A DNA stretch of 64,000 nt from Lycorma delicatula (GCF_047948215.1 NC_134455.1:161740575-161804574); one strand, 5' to 3'; shown: positions 47,440 to 59,498, counted from the first letter of the stretch. Numbers and translations are program-made. Notes: generated by a model from the sequence alone, not told the origin.

Positions 47440-50300
47440 AAGAAACATGATTCACAGACAAAAAATCAAAAGTCTATAGAAATGTCAAAGGGAAAACTGG
47501 TAAAAAATGAAAAATATTTGGAAACAGCCTTTATAGTCAACAAGTAAATATTAGATTCAAGCAAAAATGCTATTCATCCCTCAAGCTCTATCCCTTCTCG
47601 CAATAAGATGTGGAAATAAAAATTATTACATATTAATTAATGTGTCCATGCTCCAGTTAATAAAGATTAAAAAAAACTCAAATAAAGTAGAAAAATTGTT
47701 AAATAAACTGTTAGAAAAGGAAATTCATAAAGCACATTAAAATGTTACTATTTTATAACACACAAATTGGTAAAGAAAACATTTACCAGAAAACCGTAAG
47801 AATCTTTCCAGCCTGTAAAACACAAACAAACGGCATGTGACTAATCGAATTTTGTAAAGCATTCAATCTGAAATTGTCCGCTTCATTGAAAACCTCAACA
47901 AAAACAAAAAGCATGGCGATATGCTAATCCGAATTTAGTAGAATTCCAATCGACCGTGATCTCATTTCCTTTAAAATCAGAAAAAAATTCAAAATATCAA
48001 AGTCAAAAAAGAGTGGAAAAATAAAAGAAATCACTAAAATGATCTCGTCTCACGAAAAAACAGATCACACAGTCAAAAGATGATCTCATTTCATAAAAAT
48101 CGAGACGACAGTCATCCTACGAAACAAAGTTACAAACGATCCAACTAAAAAAATTAGATTTAATATTGAAAATTTAAGAAATAACCTAGAAACTAATTCC
48201 AGCTTCAAAGAAAAACTAACAAACAATATAGGTAAAAACTGGAAGGAACTGAAAGTTAAACTAACACAATGAGCCAAAAATATCTGTCTTCTAAAAAAAA
48301 GACAAGAAAAACACAAATAGTGGAATGCATACGTGAAGAAGGTATGAATAAAAGATTAAAAGCCGGGAAAAAATCGTACTCCTCAAGACAAGAGGAAATT
48401 ATGTAAGATTCGGATAAATCTGCAAACATCCAAACTTATCACATCGACTACAAGAAAATATGCGAAGAATCAATTTGAATGGAAGAGGATTTCATGAAAA
48501 TATCACGAGAGATTCCCACAAAACATTCAAGGAAGACTCACCAAGTATCTACCGCCCAGACTTTTCTTCAAGCATAAAAATGGAAAATTAAGCCTTAGCA
48601 ACGAAGACAATTGAAAATCCTAGGAAGGTGCTTTGAAAACTATTAAATTGCTAAGAATTTGTGGAAAGATTCCAAATACAACAGTACTAATCGAAAACTC
48701 AGAACCATTTAATGAAATAGAAATAGATAAAATCATACAGAAATAAAGGCAGCAGGGAACGATTTGATCTTAACAGAGTTATGGAAGGAATCAGAAAAAC
48801 AACACAGAGAAGAAATGAACATTCTAGAAGTGATAGGGAAAACTGAAAAACTCCTCAAAATTGGAAGCGTGCATTAATACTTCACTACACGATATAGGAA
48901 GTAAACGATATGTAAATAACGATAGAGAGATTCCCTTCATACCTGTGGCGTAGAAAATCTTCTCAAAAGAATCAAACCAATCGTAGACAAAAGTCTGGGA
49001 GAAAACTGAGGAGGCTTCAATAAAGAAAGAACACGTGCAAAACAAATCTAAAAGTTTAAAACAATAATAGGAGGTAGAATAAAAAGGCATATATATAATA
49101 TAATCGTCTTTGTAAATTTCAAATAGGAGCGCGACTAAATTTATAAAAACCATTTTTTTAACATATCAGAAGAATCCGGTATGGATCCTAAAACAAATTA
49201 ACATTACTAAACAGACTATGTAGAAACACAAGATCCAAAGTAAAATTCATGGGAAAACTCTCAGAAGAATTAAAAATAAAAAGAAGCATAAGACAAAGGG
49301 ATGGTTTATCACCAACTCTTTTTAACTGTGAACAAAAAGAATCAGAAAGTGGGAAAAGAAGATAAAATAAATTGATACTAAAATTGGGCAAAATTGAAAA
49401 GAATTTTAATTAACTGCTTAGTCTTTGTTGATGATATTGAAATTATTTCGGAGAATTTCAAAGCGGCAGAAGAACAAATAAAGAATTGAAAAGAAATCGC
49501 AGAGAAGGTAAGAACAAAAATTTCCTTCAAAAGACAAAATTCGTGACCAATATCAAAGATCTCTCTCTATGTCCCTATATATGAAATATGGAAAAATCAA
49601 CTAAATCAATAAATTTAAATATCTGGAAGAAATAATCTAAATAAACGGTTTGGATAAAGAAGCCAATCAAACAAAAAAGAGAAAAACTTGAATTAATCTA
49701 CCATAAGATACTAACATAAGATATCAACATAAGATGATATCTAACAACATAAGATATCAACATAACATAAGATACTAACATAAGATATCTATAGAAAAAA
49801 AATCTCAATAAAGGCCAAATTCAGGCAGTACAAATCAATAATGAGACCAAAAGTCCTGTACGCATTAGAATGCATCTTCAGTTTGAAAACAGGCGAAATA
49901 AATGCAAAAGAAAAAAAGAAAGAATAATCTTAAGAAAAAGCCACAACTAATAAAAATATATGAAAACGGACACTGGTTCAGAAGTAATACAGATATTTAC
50001 AAATACAATGAAACTGTAGAAATGTCAGATTTCATCATACGTAAAAAAGAGCCAAATTTTTAATCACATTTAAAAAAAAAATCTGTGGTTCAGAATTACC
50101 TAAAAAAAGTAAAAATATCTGAAATAATAGTATAATATAGAACAACATTTAGAAAACTGTACAACTGTTCAAGGGTTTCCAAGAAAAGGAGACAAAAATC
50201 AACAAACTTCTGATCAACAGAGAGACGGCAGAACAAAGCGAAAGACTGACCTACTGGAAGATCAGGAAAGAAAACGCCCATAAGAAACAGAGATGACCTG
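47440..50300 (+). pseudogene. Decayed LINE with endonuclease and reverse transcriptase traces
   Basis: Plus-strand blocks in order: endonuclease trace LETAFIVNK (about 47520) and NYYILINV (about 47620); a purine-rich linker with IENLRNNLE and NWKEL; RT start ENSEALIH-like sequence and KGSKRYVNNYRGIPFIPV (about 48870-48950); EEASIKKEHVQNKSK; FMGKLSEELKIKRSIRQRDG then LSPTLFN (about 49245-49325); the catalytic block as INCLVFVDDIEIISENFKAA (YADD changed to FVDD, about 49410-49480); KISFEK and TKFVTNIKDLS-like sequence; KFKYLE; MRPKVLYALECIFSLKTGEI (about 49840); and a C-terminal part ending NRETAEQSERLTY (about 50215). Many stops and frameshifts. Clade not assigned. The mosaic of minus-strand frames over it is shadow. 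Confidence 0.7.
49701..49790. repeat. Short tandem array of a 13-16-bp unit inside the LINE
   Basis: Units such as ACATAAGATATCAA and CATAAGATACTAA are repeated about six times with small changes. They arose inside the RT region after KKRKT and interrupt the frame. Confidence 0.8.
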
Positions 50301-51320
50301 TGTATAATTTCTAAAGGATAAAAGATACCTCTAAAATAAAAATATTTGCCGGATGTATGAAAAGACGGCACAAACCCATATCGTGACCTAACTATAAAAA
50401 AATAAACGAGAAATACGATTTAACACTTTTAAAGAAATTATACATATAGAGTAAATTGCAATAAAATTTGAACAGTTAAAATTATTAACAAATCATTCTT
50501 ACATACATTTTTCTGAAAGAAAAAATAAACAGAAGGGTGTACTACATACAACTAGTATTTAATATGTCTGTTAAGAATTTAGATTATAAAAAGGGCTTTT
50601 GCAGGTATGAAAAATATCTATGTATTAAAAGTTTCCATAATTAAAGAAATAATCACCTGGAAAATATTTTAAGTAGTATATTTATTTAATTATTATTCAA
50701 AAATAAATACTTAAAAGATAAGACAAGTACTTGTAAAAGTACAAGATGTACTTTTGCAATGTATGTAAACCTTTTTTACTGCGAGACCAGTGTAAATATC
50801 AAAGAATAATGTTTTTGTACAATAAATATGTTTTTAATGGGGATAATGAAAAATTATATTCTATTACAATGTGTCATTTAAATGAAAAAGTGTTATTTAA
50901 ATAATTTTAATGATAACTAAAATCAGATACGGAAGAACTTAAGAAAAAAATTAATAAATTTTATTTGTTGAACATAATAAAGTACAATGATTGTGTACGA
51001 GTATTAATTAATTAATTTTTATGAAACGAAGGCCATTTATGTAAAAAAAATCAGCGATTTATTCTTTTAAGATGTAGCAGTTAGATCACGGTATAGATTA
51101 CCGCGTGGATTAAACGCGCCAAGTATTATGTAATCTATATGAAGATACAAATGACCCGTAGATCAAGATGCTCTCAAGGTGCTCTCTACGGCACAAGTCT
51201 TAAATTTTATCGTCTTTACAGACGGATTAGTTATCAAATTATGAATTTTAATGAATAATGATAAACTATTTTTGTGTGATTTATTAGGAGAAACATTAAA
51301 TGTACAAATGAAATTAATCA
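50301..51320. other. AT-rich stretch without a supported gene
   Basis: Nothing recognised except possible LINE 3' tail just after 50300. Confidence 0.5.
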
Positions 51321-51750
51321 TACAGAGTCCCGGGACTTTCATAACCTACTCTCACTCGTGAAAATAATGGAAAAAACTCATATAAACATATGTTCTAAAG
51401 TGTTTTGTTTGAGAGCTAAGGCTAGTGAAATACTTCACACTGGTTTCAGCTATCCCGGTGAAATGAGATTGATCTGAAATTTTTTGGACGTTATTTAAGG
51501 AAGAGAGTTTGTAATTTCTTATAGTTTCTGACTTGCAAAATCGAATAAAATAGGTATGAAAACCAATAAATCGGGGAAAGAAACACTGTTTTTATGTTTG
51601 ACGTATAATAATTTTGTTACATGGGTAATAAATATTTGTTTAAATACTTTAAAAAAATTCTTGTACAGGATTTAATTCTGAAAAAATGGTGTAAAATAAA
51701 TTGAATAAAACAAAAACGTTCGAAAAATTCGAATTTTATTTACAATTACA
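51321..51750 (+). repeat. Left terminal inverted repeat
   Basis: Pairs with 53505-53967 on the opposite strand. The outer end TACAGAGTCCCGGGACTTTC appears to have lost about 14 bp relative to the right arm. Confidence 0.8.
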
Positions 51751-52150
51751 TTACCACAATTGTCAGAAAAGAATTTATTTAACGTAAACAAAAACCAAAT
51801 AATTTTTTGATGATGTGAAAATTTTGTAAAAAAAAATTAGTGTTAAAAATTGCTGTGAAAAAATTAAAAAAAAAAGCTGGAAATTACACAATTGTAAAAT
51901 ATATAAAATTGCTTAGACAATAATGCTTTTACTACTTACAGAAATACTATAAACTATTTGAAAAATTATTATTTCAAAGTTGGCATCAAATTAACAACAG
52001 CAGATCAGCAATGCGCTACTGTATTCGTGTTTAAAACATTCTGTAAGGTATAATGTTAAGTATATCGGGTTCTGTAAACTATGTTGTCATTAGGGAGGGA
52101 AGGTTTTCTGTAAATTTTAGTTTGAACGTGATCGGTTTGTTATTGGAATA

Positions 52151-53470
52151 ATGGTGTACTTATTTACAACAGGGTATTCATTTTGGGTGTATGTAATGGT
52201 AATGCTACAGCTGCTGCAGTACATTATGAAATAAGTTTTCCAAATCGTAGGATTTTATATCCCAAGTAAATTTGTGCGACGTTTTGCAATATTCGGAAAA
52301 CAGGTTTCCTACCTAGTATTCGTTCCAGCTACGAACGATCTGCCTACCACGAGGCTATTATTGATGAAATTATTATTGATGGAGTTCAGCGCAGTCTAGG
52401 AGTCAGTACACGACGTCTTTCTAAGAGGATCGGAGTTTGGCATTTGATGGTTTGAAGGACACTAAAACATAACAAGTTTATCCTTATTGTAAACAAACAG
52501 CCAGTTCAACATCTACACCCAGGAGACGATCCGCTTCGTTTGGAGTTCTTCAGTAGGTGGAATACGAATCAACAACTCTAGAAGTATGTTTTATTTTCTG
52601 ACGACGCAAATTTCACTCGGGATGGCGTAACCTACGCAATGAGCATACATGGAGAGAAGTAAATCCTCATGAAACGGTGGAAGGCAATTTTCAACACCGA
52701 TTTAGCGTCAGTGTATGCTGAAGCCTTCTTCATAATCAGCTGTTTGGAAAATGCTGAGGTCTAATTACATTTTTTTTCAAGAATAGCCGCAGCTGCTTGA
52801 AGATTTGTTTTAAAAAAGTATACTTCCAGCACGATGACGCGCCTCCCCAATTTTCTTGTGCCGTTTCCAGAGACTTAAATCATCATTTCCCTGAGAAATT
52901 GGTCGGTCGTAAAGATCCACATTTCTAGCCAACAAGATCAACCCACCGGGTTGGTCTAGTAGTCAACGCGTCTTCCCAAATCAGCTGATTTGGAAGTCGA
53001 AAGTTCCAGCATTCAAGTCCTAGTAAAGACAGTTATTTTTACACGGGTTTGAATACTAGATCGTGGATACCGGTGTTCTTTGGTGGTTGGGTTTCAATTA
53101 ACCACATATCTCAGGATTGGTCGAACTGAGAATGTACAAGACTACACTTAATTTACACTCATACATATCATCCTCATTCATCCTCTGAAGAATTATCTAA
53201 ACGGTAGTTACCGGAGGCTAAACAGGAAACAGAAGCCACCAAGATCGCCTGATCTAACCATTAGATTTCTTCGTTTGGGAATGGATGAAAAAAATTGTAT
53301 ATTAAACAAATAAAATTCTTGTGAGTAATTAATTGTCCGCATTACGGGTGCGGCTGAGCAACATAAGGATAAATCTGAAGTACTAAAAACAGCAACAAAA
53401 GAAGTTCAGAAGCGTGCCAACAAATTTTATGAAAATGGCGGGCTCATTTTTGAACATTTATTAAACTGGT
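52151..53470 (+). pseudogene. Mariner-type transposase, broken and split by a SINE
   Basis: Starts MVYLFTTGYSF. A second frame gives VCNGNATAAAVHYEISFPNR. It continues FVRRFAIFRKTGFLPSIRSS, DGVQRSLGVSTRRLSKRIGV, HPGDDPLRLEFFSRW and FSDDANFTRDGV (first catalytic Asp, about 52592). Then come YFQHDDAPPQF (second Asp, about 52830) and the third block as PTRS before, and PPRSPDLT after, the inserted SINE (third Asp about 53250). The tail is RLGMDEK, then about 60 more codons with stops. At least five stops or frameshifts. Family members are about 330-380 residues. Inactive; the arms might still be recognised by a related enzyme. Confidence 0.8.
52940..53233 (+). mobile_element. tRNA-derived SINE, family B, complete, nested in the transposase
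   Basis: Starts ACCCACCGGGTTGGTCTAGT. The A-box-like TGGTCTAGTAGTCAACG and B-box-like CATTCAAGTCC lie in the first 100 bp. The body has GAATACTAGATCGTGG, GATACCGGTGTTCTTTGGTG, CAATTAACCACATATCTCAG and GACTACACTTAATTTACAC. The tail is CATCCTCATTCATCCTCTGA, then CGGTAGTTACCGGAGGC and TAAACAGGAAACAG. The 13-bp near-identical flanks AGCCAACAAGATC (52927-52939) and AGCCACCAAGATC (53234-53246) are its target-site duplication. SINEs depend on a partner LINE, which recognises the 3' tail. Confidence 0.9.
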
Positions 53471-53504
53471 ACGTGTAATGCTACACTTTTGTCTAGTGCA
53501 CTAT

Positions 53505-53967
53505 TTGTAAATAAAATTGGTATTTGTCTAACTTTTCTTTGTTTTATTCAACTTATCTTACCATTTTGTTCAGAATTAAATTCTCTACAAGTTTTTTTCA
53601 AAGGTTTTATTTTTTTATTAGCCATTTAACAATGTTAATGTGAGTCAAACAAAAAGAAAAACAGTGTTTTTTACCCCAATTTATTGGCTTCACCACAGAT
53701 TTCTCTAAAACTACTGCAGATACAGTTCTGGGAGCTATTTTATTCAAAATTTTTCAGGCTAAAAACAGTAATTACTTATTCTGTCCCTTAATAACCTTCC
53801 TAAAAATTTCAGTGTGACCTAATTTCACCGGGGTGGCCGAAATCCGAGCGAAATATTTCACGAGAGATAACTCACAAACGAAGCATTGTAAGACGTATGC
53901 TTATACGCCTTCATACACAATTAATAGGTTAAGAAAGTCGCAGGAGAACTTCGTGATACACTATGTA
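53505..53967 (-). repeat. Right terminal inverted repeat
   Basis: Reverse-complement partner of 51321-51750. It keeps a ~45-bp block (CAGAACTGTATCTGCAGTAG on the minus strand) absent from the left arm. Confidence 0.8.
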
Positions 53968-55499
53968 TATAGTCTTGAAAAAGTTCGTTTTATTTTACAT
54001 TAGGAACCACTATATTGTAAATTCGCGTAGCCGCATCGATTTCAAGTTGATGGGCAATTCCTATTAAGGAGAATGATTTACCAATAAATAAAGATAATGT
54101 AGCAAAATACAAAAAATATTGATATTTTATATTTCGTAAAATCGTCCGGTAATCTTAATCCTCGACTAAATAGAACCATCGCAGATGAAATGTTGCTGCA
54201 ACAGTACTTGTTTGTACGTAGAAGCGTTTCTTTATTTATTGCAACAGCTTTTCAGTAGGAAGTCTTAATTGTGTTCATATTAATAAATAATAATGAAAAA
54301 GAAGTAGTAATCTGTATTAGAAAAAAAACTGATTCTGCCTGTACAAAATTTGAGGTCTCTGACATCATTAAAGTATAAAAAATTAAAATAAGAATATTAA
54401 CATAAAAATTTAAGAAGGTATAAGACGATTACCATCGTCTGATATTGTAATAAGATAAAAATATTAGAGAATTACTGGGAAGTAAAATTAAATTAAACCA
54501 GAAAACCTCATTATTTTAAAGCAGCTATAAAACTTTTTATTTAGAACATAATTAAATCGACATTACAATTAATATCTCTGGTTGAACGAAGTTATAATTA
54601 GCTCTCGATTTAATACCCTATTGTTTATTTTTGTTTTGTTCACGGAACTTCTAACAGTATAAAGTTTAAATAATTAAAAATCAGCAATTGTTAATTAATT
54701 AAATTCTGTCATGAATTTCTAAATATCGGATTACTTAATTTTCAGTCCGTTTTTTTCTCGAGATTTTAAAATAACCTTATTTTAAAATAATTAAATGTTT
54801 TGAACTCAAATCGTATGGTTGGTTATAACTAGGATCTCTTCTTAATAGAAACCTACTGTATTCAAACATATAGATAAAAAGGGTCTACCAAGAGTACATA
54901 TGCGGATTAATTCATTTTTTCTGCAGCTTACAATTTAAAATTTTATTTCACTTATTAATTAAAGAAAATGGTTTAATTGTATGAATAAATGTAATGATTT
55001 TATTTAATTACGTCAATCGTTAATGGTTGATTTTCTGGGTACGTGATATTTTTAATGGAATACTAACACATTACACGCAATTAATGAAATTTAACAAATA
55101 ACTATTTAATAATAAAAAACTGGGTTTCAGATTTGAATAAATACTACCTTGTTTCATTTTCTTGAACTACATAAAAAATACTAGCAGAATTTTTTACTTT
55201 ATTCCTTTTTTTAATTATTTATCTGCTTTATCTTCATAAATATTTTAGTAATTCTAATTATATTATATCACCATTTGTTATCCGGCTAAAAAGCGAAGAT
55301 ATATTTGTTAATCCTGAATGTAAACAGCAGCAAAACTTTCAACAAATATGTAGCAGGATAAATATAAAATTGTTTGCGATAGTTTTGTAAAAAAATTCAC
55401 AGAACATTTTTTTTTATTAAGAAATTTTTCGTTCATAACAGGAGTATCTCATTTACCCAATAAATGTTTTGCCATAATTTAAAGATCGACTAGAGTATG
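53968..55499. other. AT-rich stretch without a supported gene
   Basis: Nothing recognised. Confidence 0.5.
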
Positions 55500-57675
55500 G
55501 AGTCCATCTTTAATAATTTTCCTTCTTAGTTTTGAAGTCTTTCTTCCTACAAGTATTTTAATTTTAAGCGTTATTCTAGGGAGAAAGTTTAGTAGATTGT
55601 TTAAATTGGTAGGCTTTATTAATCCTTCCTTGTCTACGCCAATCTCTTAGCCTTGAAATATCTTTTACATCCTATGTTTTCAGTAATCTATTCCTTATAC
55701 TCTAGTGTTTAACTTTTTTTACAGTCACTACCCTCTGTTCTTCTACCTGTAACCGAATTTAGTAACCCTTTATATGACCACCCCTCTTGTTCTTACTTCT
55801 ACAAGATTCTGCTACATTCTAATGGTACACAAAATACTGATTCTACAACACAGTCTTTTCCACCGCTACAGTTTTTCCTTGACCTACCGCGACCAGCAGC
55901 CTCTTAACTGTGTGATTTTGGTAAATCACTACAAACTGTGATTAGAAGCGTGAGTTGATTTCGTATTAGATCAACACATGTAATTTCAACATTCTCCGGT
56001 TAAAATATAAGCGTTGCATTTTTATTTTTCTGGATTCTCTGAAGTTAGACTTTAGGTAATAATGTTGGTTTCGTTATTGGCTCTAAAATTATGTTATCGC
56101 TTACCGTTATGTTATCCATAAAAATCTTTTAATTGTCGTATTTTCATTATTTTGTTCATTCTTTGTGACTGCGACAAAAATAACAAAATTCTGTACACGT
56201 GTTCCTTTATTGATCATATTATTATCCACCTTTCGTTATTACGTTTATTTTAATCGTTTACTTTCAAACTGAATATTTCTCAGCAACGGATCCATATCCT
56301 TCATCAATGTTTCTTACTAGTACTAGTTTTAATCATAAGAGATTTTCATCAACAAATCATAAGATTATTTTTTTGTCTCGGGATTATTAATCGCTCCTAA
56401 GAGTTTCTTTTACTTCACTGAGTGCTTCTTTCATATTCAAACTGATAAATAGAATGCCATAAAGATTGTGTTTTCTAACGGAATCTTACAAAATTCTCAA
56501 AATTTGTTTCATTGGCTTAGTTGCATTAGGCTTGCCTACCCTCATTTTTTACTGTTATTTTAGTTATCATATTTTTTATAAAGTATAACTAATATTTCAT
56601 TGTCTATATCTAATTCCTTTGTTTCTTAAATAATTTTGTTTTCATATAAAGTTTCCAAATACCGTCACAAAAACTCTCACCAATTATCATGACATACAAA
56701 AAAAAGAACAATAAATTGGGTAAAAGCAAGAATTCCTTTCCCATTATTTCCTACGTATATTTAATTTTAATTCTTACAGAGCGATAAAGGAGAATTAATT
56801 TCCTTACATTCTTATAAATTAATATCAGAAGTTCCGCCTTGTCACGCATTTCCTTCTGTTCTTCCGTTTCTACGCTCAACCTTTTCGTACTTACTTGGCC
56901 ATTATCGGTCCTTACTTGTTGATGCTGTTAAATCGTAGAGTCTAACGGATCATCACAATTACTGTCGTGTATACTTACATATCTCTTTGTTGAAACTGAG
57001 CGAATATACTGATTATTTCTCTCCTCTTCGCTGGATTTTGAGTATGTAGTCCTACCTACAAATATTCTGCAAATCTCTTAATATAAAAAGCCTGTCATTA
57101 AAAAATTATCGTATTTCAATACAACGTAATCCACTTCGTTTGTGTCTTCAAACATATAGTGATTTAATTTACTGCAGTGATAACGAATTCTATCCGGGAC
57201 GTCGTCCTGGGTGTTAACAGGAAAATCTTTTAGGAGATTTGACTCATTCACTTTTCGTAGTAACAAAATTTAAGTACATTAAATATGTGTCTTTTCAGTA
57301 AAGGCAAGATTATTTTATACGCAAACGTATTTTCATTTAATTCCTTGTTAGATTATGAACTAATTCCTTTGTTTATTCAAAAGATACTGACTGCTGTTTC
57401 TCTACACAAAAATTTAAAAAAAAAAATTTACATCGTCTAAAAAACCTACCAGCCCATATAATTTTATCTTCAGACATCATTGTCTTTTTGAAGCCGACTA
57501 AAGTCTTTCTCTGATGATTTCAGTTATGACAAGTAATTCATTTCTCAGATTGTGCGCACTATATATTATAAAACTGTCGTCAACAATAATGCCAGGAAGA
57601 TACTCCAATGACTTCTATACATCGTCTAATATTAATGACTTTGGCGGTCTTGGGTTGACTTCTACGCCTCCGATT
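55500..57675 (-). pseudogene. Decayed long ORF region with a 2A-like opening motif
   Basis: The minus strand is purine-rich for over 2 kb and shows successive open blocks. IGGVEVNPRPPKSLILDD (about 57675-57620) resembles the 2A-type motif DxExNPGP found early in some retroelement proteins, with the Gly before the final Pro changed to Arg. Next come LPGIIVDDSFIIYSAHNLRN and LLVITEIIRERL. One frame from 57266 to about 56790 has only two stops: SNLLKDFPVNTQDDVPDRIR, HYMFEDTNEVDYVVLKYDNF, IFVGRTTYSKSSEEERNNQY, VSIHDSNCDDPLDSTI and ETEEQKEMRDKAELLILIYK. Weaker blocks follow (SDNIILEPITKPTLLPKV at about 56110-56050; VDLIRNQLTLLITVCSDLPK at about 55980-55910). It is probably one transposon or retroelement gene, or possibly a host pseudogene; family not identified. 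Confidence 0.4.
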
Positions 57676-58329
57676 ATCACACGTTAGAACAGACACTTAA
57701 AAATTTACGTAAATTAAAACAAATTATTGTTAAGCGCAAAATGTTATAGACATTCGTTGTATTTAGTTTGTATTACAGATTGCATTTTGCGTACGGGAAT
57801 GAGAAATATCGACTTCCTTTGCAGTGTAGGTAAGAGAAACGGAACGAACACTGCCAGTTTCATTAAAATTTATCATACCATGAACAACTACTTGTTCTAC
57901 AGGGGCTCTAAATTATACCGAGTTCTAAAACTGCGTCGAACTTGTGTATCTGATTTTGTTTCAATAAACAACTCTACGCATTATGCTTTTATCTGTGGAT
58001 GCATGGTGACTGACATATGCAGTTACGTATGCAATCACAGCGCTATCTAGTATTGCAAAGAGAAACTTTATGAGTTACTTGTTAGAGCCCTACCATTCAT
58101 TATTAGGATCATAAAATTTTTTTTTAATGGCATCAAAGTTGTTCAGATAATTCTCAGACAGCCGGTACTACAAAAAAAGTGTTTATAAGAGCGTTTTAAA
58201 TAAAAATAAAAACTACACACAACTGTCATCATTTTAGACAATCCCAGACTATTTCCAGAACTGATAAATTTCTGATAAGAAACAGTAAAATTTATTCAAG
58301 GAATACAAGCTTAGACCTTAAAAGAGATT
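57676..58329. other. Stretch with an unassigned plus-strand frame
   Basis: The plus frame 57727-58050 (MLSAKCYRHSLYLVCITDCI start, 107 codons) is Cys-rich and lacks any motif I know. It may be a shadow of the upstream part of the minus-strand relic. Not called a gene. Confidence 0.35.
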
Positions 58330-59090
58330 TATTGGCAACTGGTTTTTGATGTTAGTAGTTCAACATTATGCTGCAGGCTTCTGGAAGCTGGCCGACAAGA
58401 ATACCTACGAAAAAGTAATTTTTAACTTCTAAAATGAAAAAAAAAGTTTAGCATAGGTCAAAAAATATAAATCATGGACTACTGACGAGTGGAAGAAGGT
58501 AAATTTTAGTGATGAAACTCATTTGTGAAGTGTTACAATGCAAATGTTGTGAGACGAGGTGACAGTGAACCTTTAAGACCTGAGCATATCCAATAAACTC
58601 TAAAACACTCTTTAAAACAGATGTTTTGGGATTTCATGGCAAATGGCACCCGGAAGCTTAGTCCCTGTTCAAGGTATGATGAATTAAACCAAGTACTTAG
58701 ACTACTAAGTACCAAGTACTTAGATACTACGACGTAGGATATTTCCATTCATGCAAACTTTTGACGGAGCATTTCAAGTTGACTTGGTCCCTTAATTTAA
58801 AATTGGTCAAGAATTTCATGCTGGAAATTCAAATTAATGTGTTTGATTTGCCTGGAAATTCACCAGACTTAAATTCCATTCAGAATTTGTGGAATATTTT
58901 GAAGAGTCGTTTAGGTTAGATGGGCATTTGATGGATGGTTTCAATGGACGTTTAGGTTGGAAGGCTAAAGGAGGACATACTTCATACTAATACATGTATT
59001 TATCAGTGCATATAAAGGCGTAGAATGAAGAAAAGCACAGGTCTTCGAAAAAGTGATTTTTTAATTTGTTCCAATTAATTTTGCGCAGTA
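58330..59090 (+). pseudogene. Tc1-like transposon relic with broken transposase
   Basis: Plus-strand blocks: VSSSTLCCRLLEAGRQEYLR (end of the DNA-binding domain); KSWTTDEWKKVNFSDETHL (first catalytic Asp, about 58480-58525); NVVRRGDSEPLRPEHIQ; KHSLKQMFWDFMANGT; FDGAFQVDLV (second Asp block); VFDLPGNSPDLNSIQNLW, then ILKSRLG (about 58840-58915). The C-terminus is KAKGGHTSY (about 58970-59000). Tc1 enzymes carry a catalytic Glu in NPIENLW; here it is Gln (SIQNLW). A 23-bp tandem duplication at about 58688-58730 also shifts the frame. At 59068-59090 GTTCCAATTAATTTTGCGCA-GTA looks like the right terminal repeat ending at a TA. The left repeat was not found. Confidence 0.8.
58688..58730. repeat. 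23-bp tandem duplication inside the Tc1 relic
   Basis: ACCAAGTACTTAGACTACTA is followed at once by ACCAAGTACTTAGATACTAC. Confidence 0.8.
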
Positions 59091-59498
59091 TTTTACTTTT
59101 ATTATAAAATACTGTTTTTTAGTATTAAGTTTATACTGTCTTTAAGTGTCTTTGTTTTAATATTTTAATATACATTATTATTGTTTATTTCATTTTCAAT
59201 CAAACTATTTACATTTCTATATAATGTTTCCTTAGTATCTCATTTAATCCTTAATTTAAATCAATAAGATTATTTCAGAATTTTTGTGAAAATTTCAATC
59301 AATGAAATCTGAAAAAATTCTTTAAACAATTTTTAACTGCCTTGACAATGCTAGTAAGTGGGGTGTATAAGTATGTGATTCTAGTTTCTTATTACACGAT
59401 ATTTAATTTATAAAGAAACAGTAATTAATTTTAAAATAAATTATATATTTTACAAGAAATAAATTATTTAATCTTATATATAGAGATATTTTCTATAT
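59091..59498. other. AT-rich spacer
   Basis: Nothing recognised. Confidence 0.5.

Larger units (their letters stand above)
51321..53967 (+). mobile_element. Tc1/mariner-superfamily transposon with ~0.45-kb terminal inverted repeats
   Basis: The left end (about 51321-51750) and right end (about 53505-53967) are reverse complements with moderate divergence. Matching blocks from the outside inward: GACTTTCATAACCTA and GACTTTCTTAACCTA; TAGTGAAATACTTC and CGTGAAATATTTCG; CCCGGTGAAAT in both; GAATAAAATAG in both; CCAATAAATCGGGG and CCAATAAATTGGGG; AACACTGTTTTT in both; and GATTTAATTCTGAA and GAATTTAATTCTGAA. The left arm lacks about 45 bp kept in the right arm. TA borders both ends. Between the arms lies a decayed transposase carrying a nested SINE. 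Without the SINE the element is about 2.3 kb, larger than usual mariners because of its arms. Superfamily assignment rests on the transposase. Confidence 0.85.

Noticed and set aside
57727..58050. 107-codon plus-strand frame as a gene
   Set aside because: No motif and Cys/Tyr-rich chance-like composition; borders the minus-strand relic.
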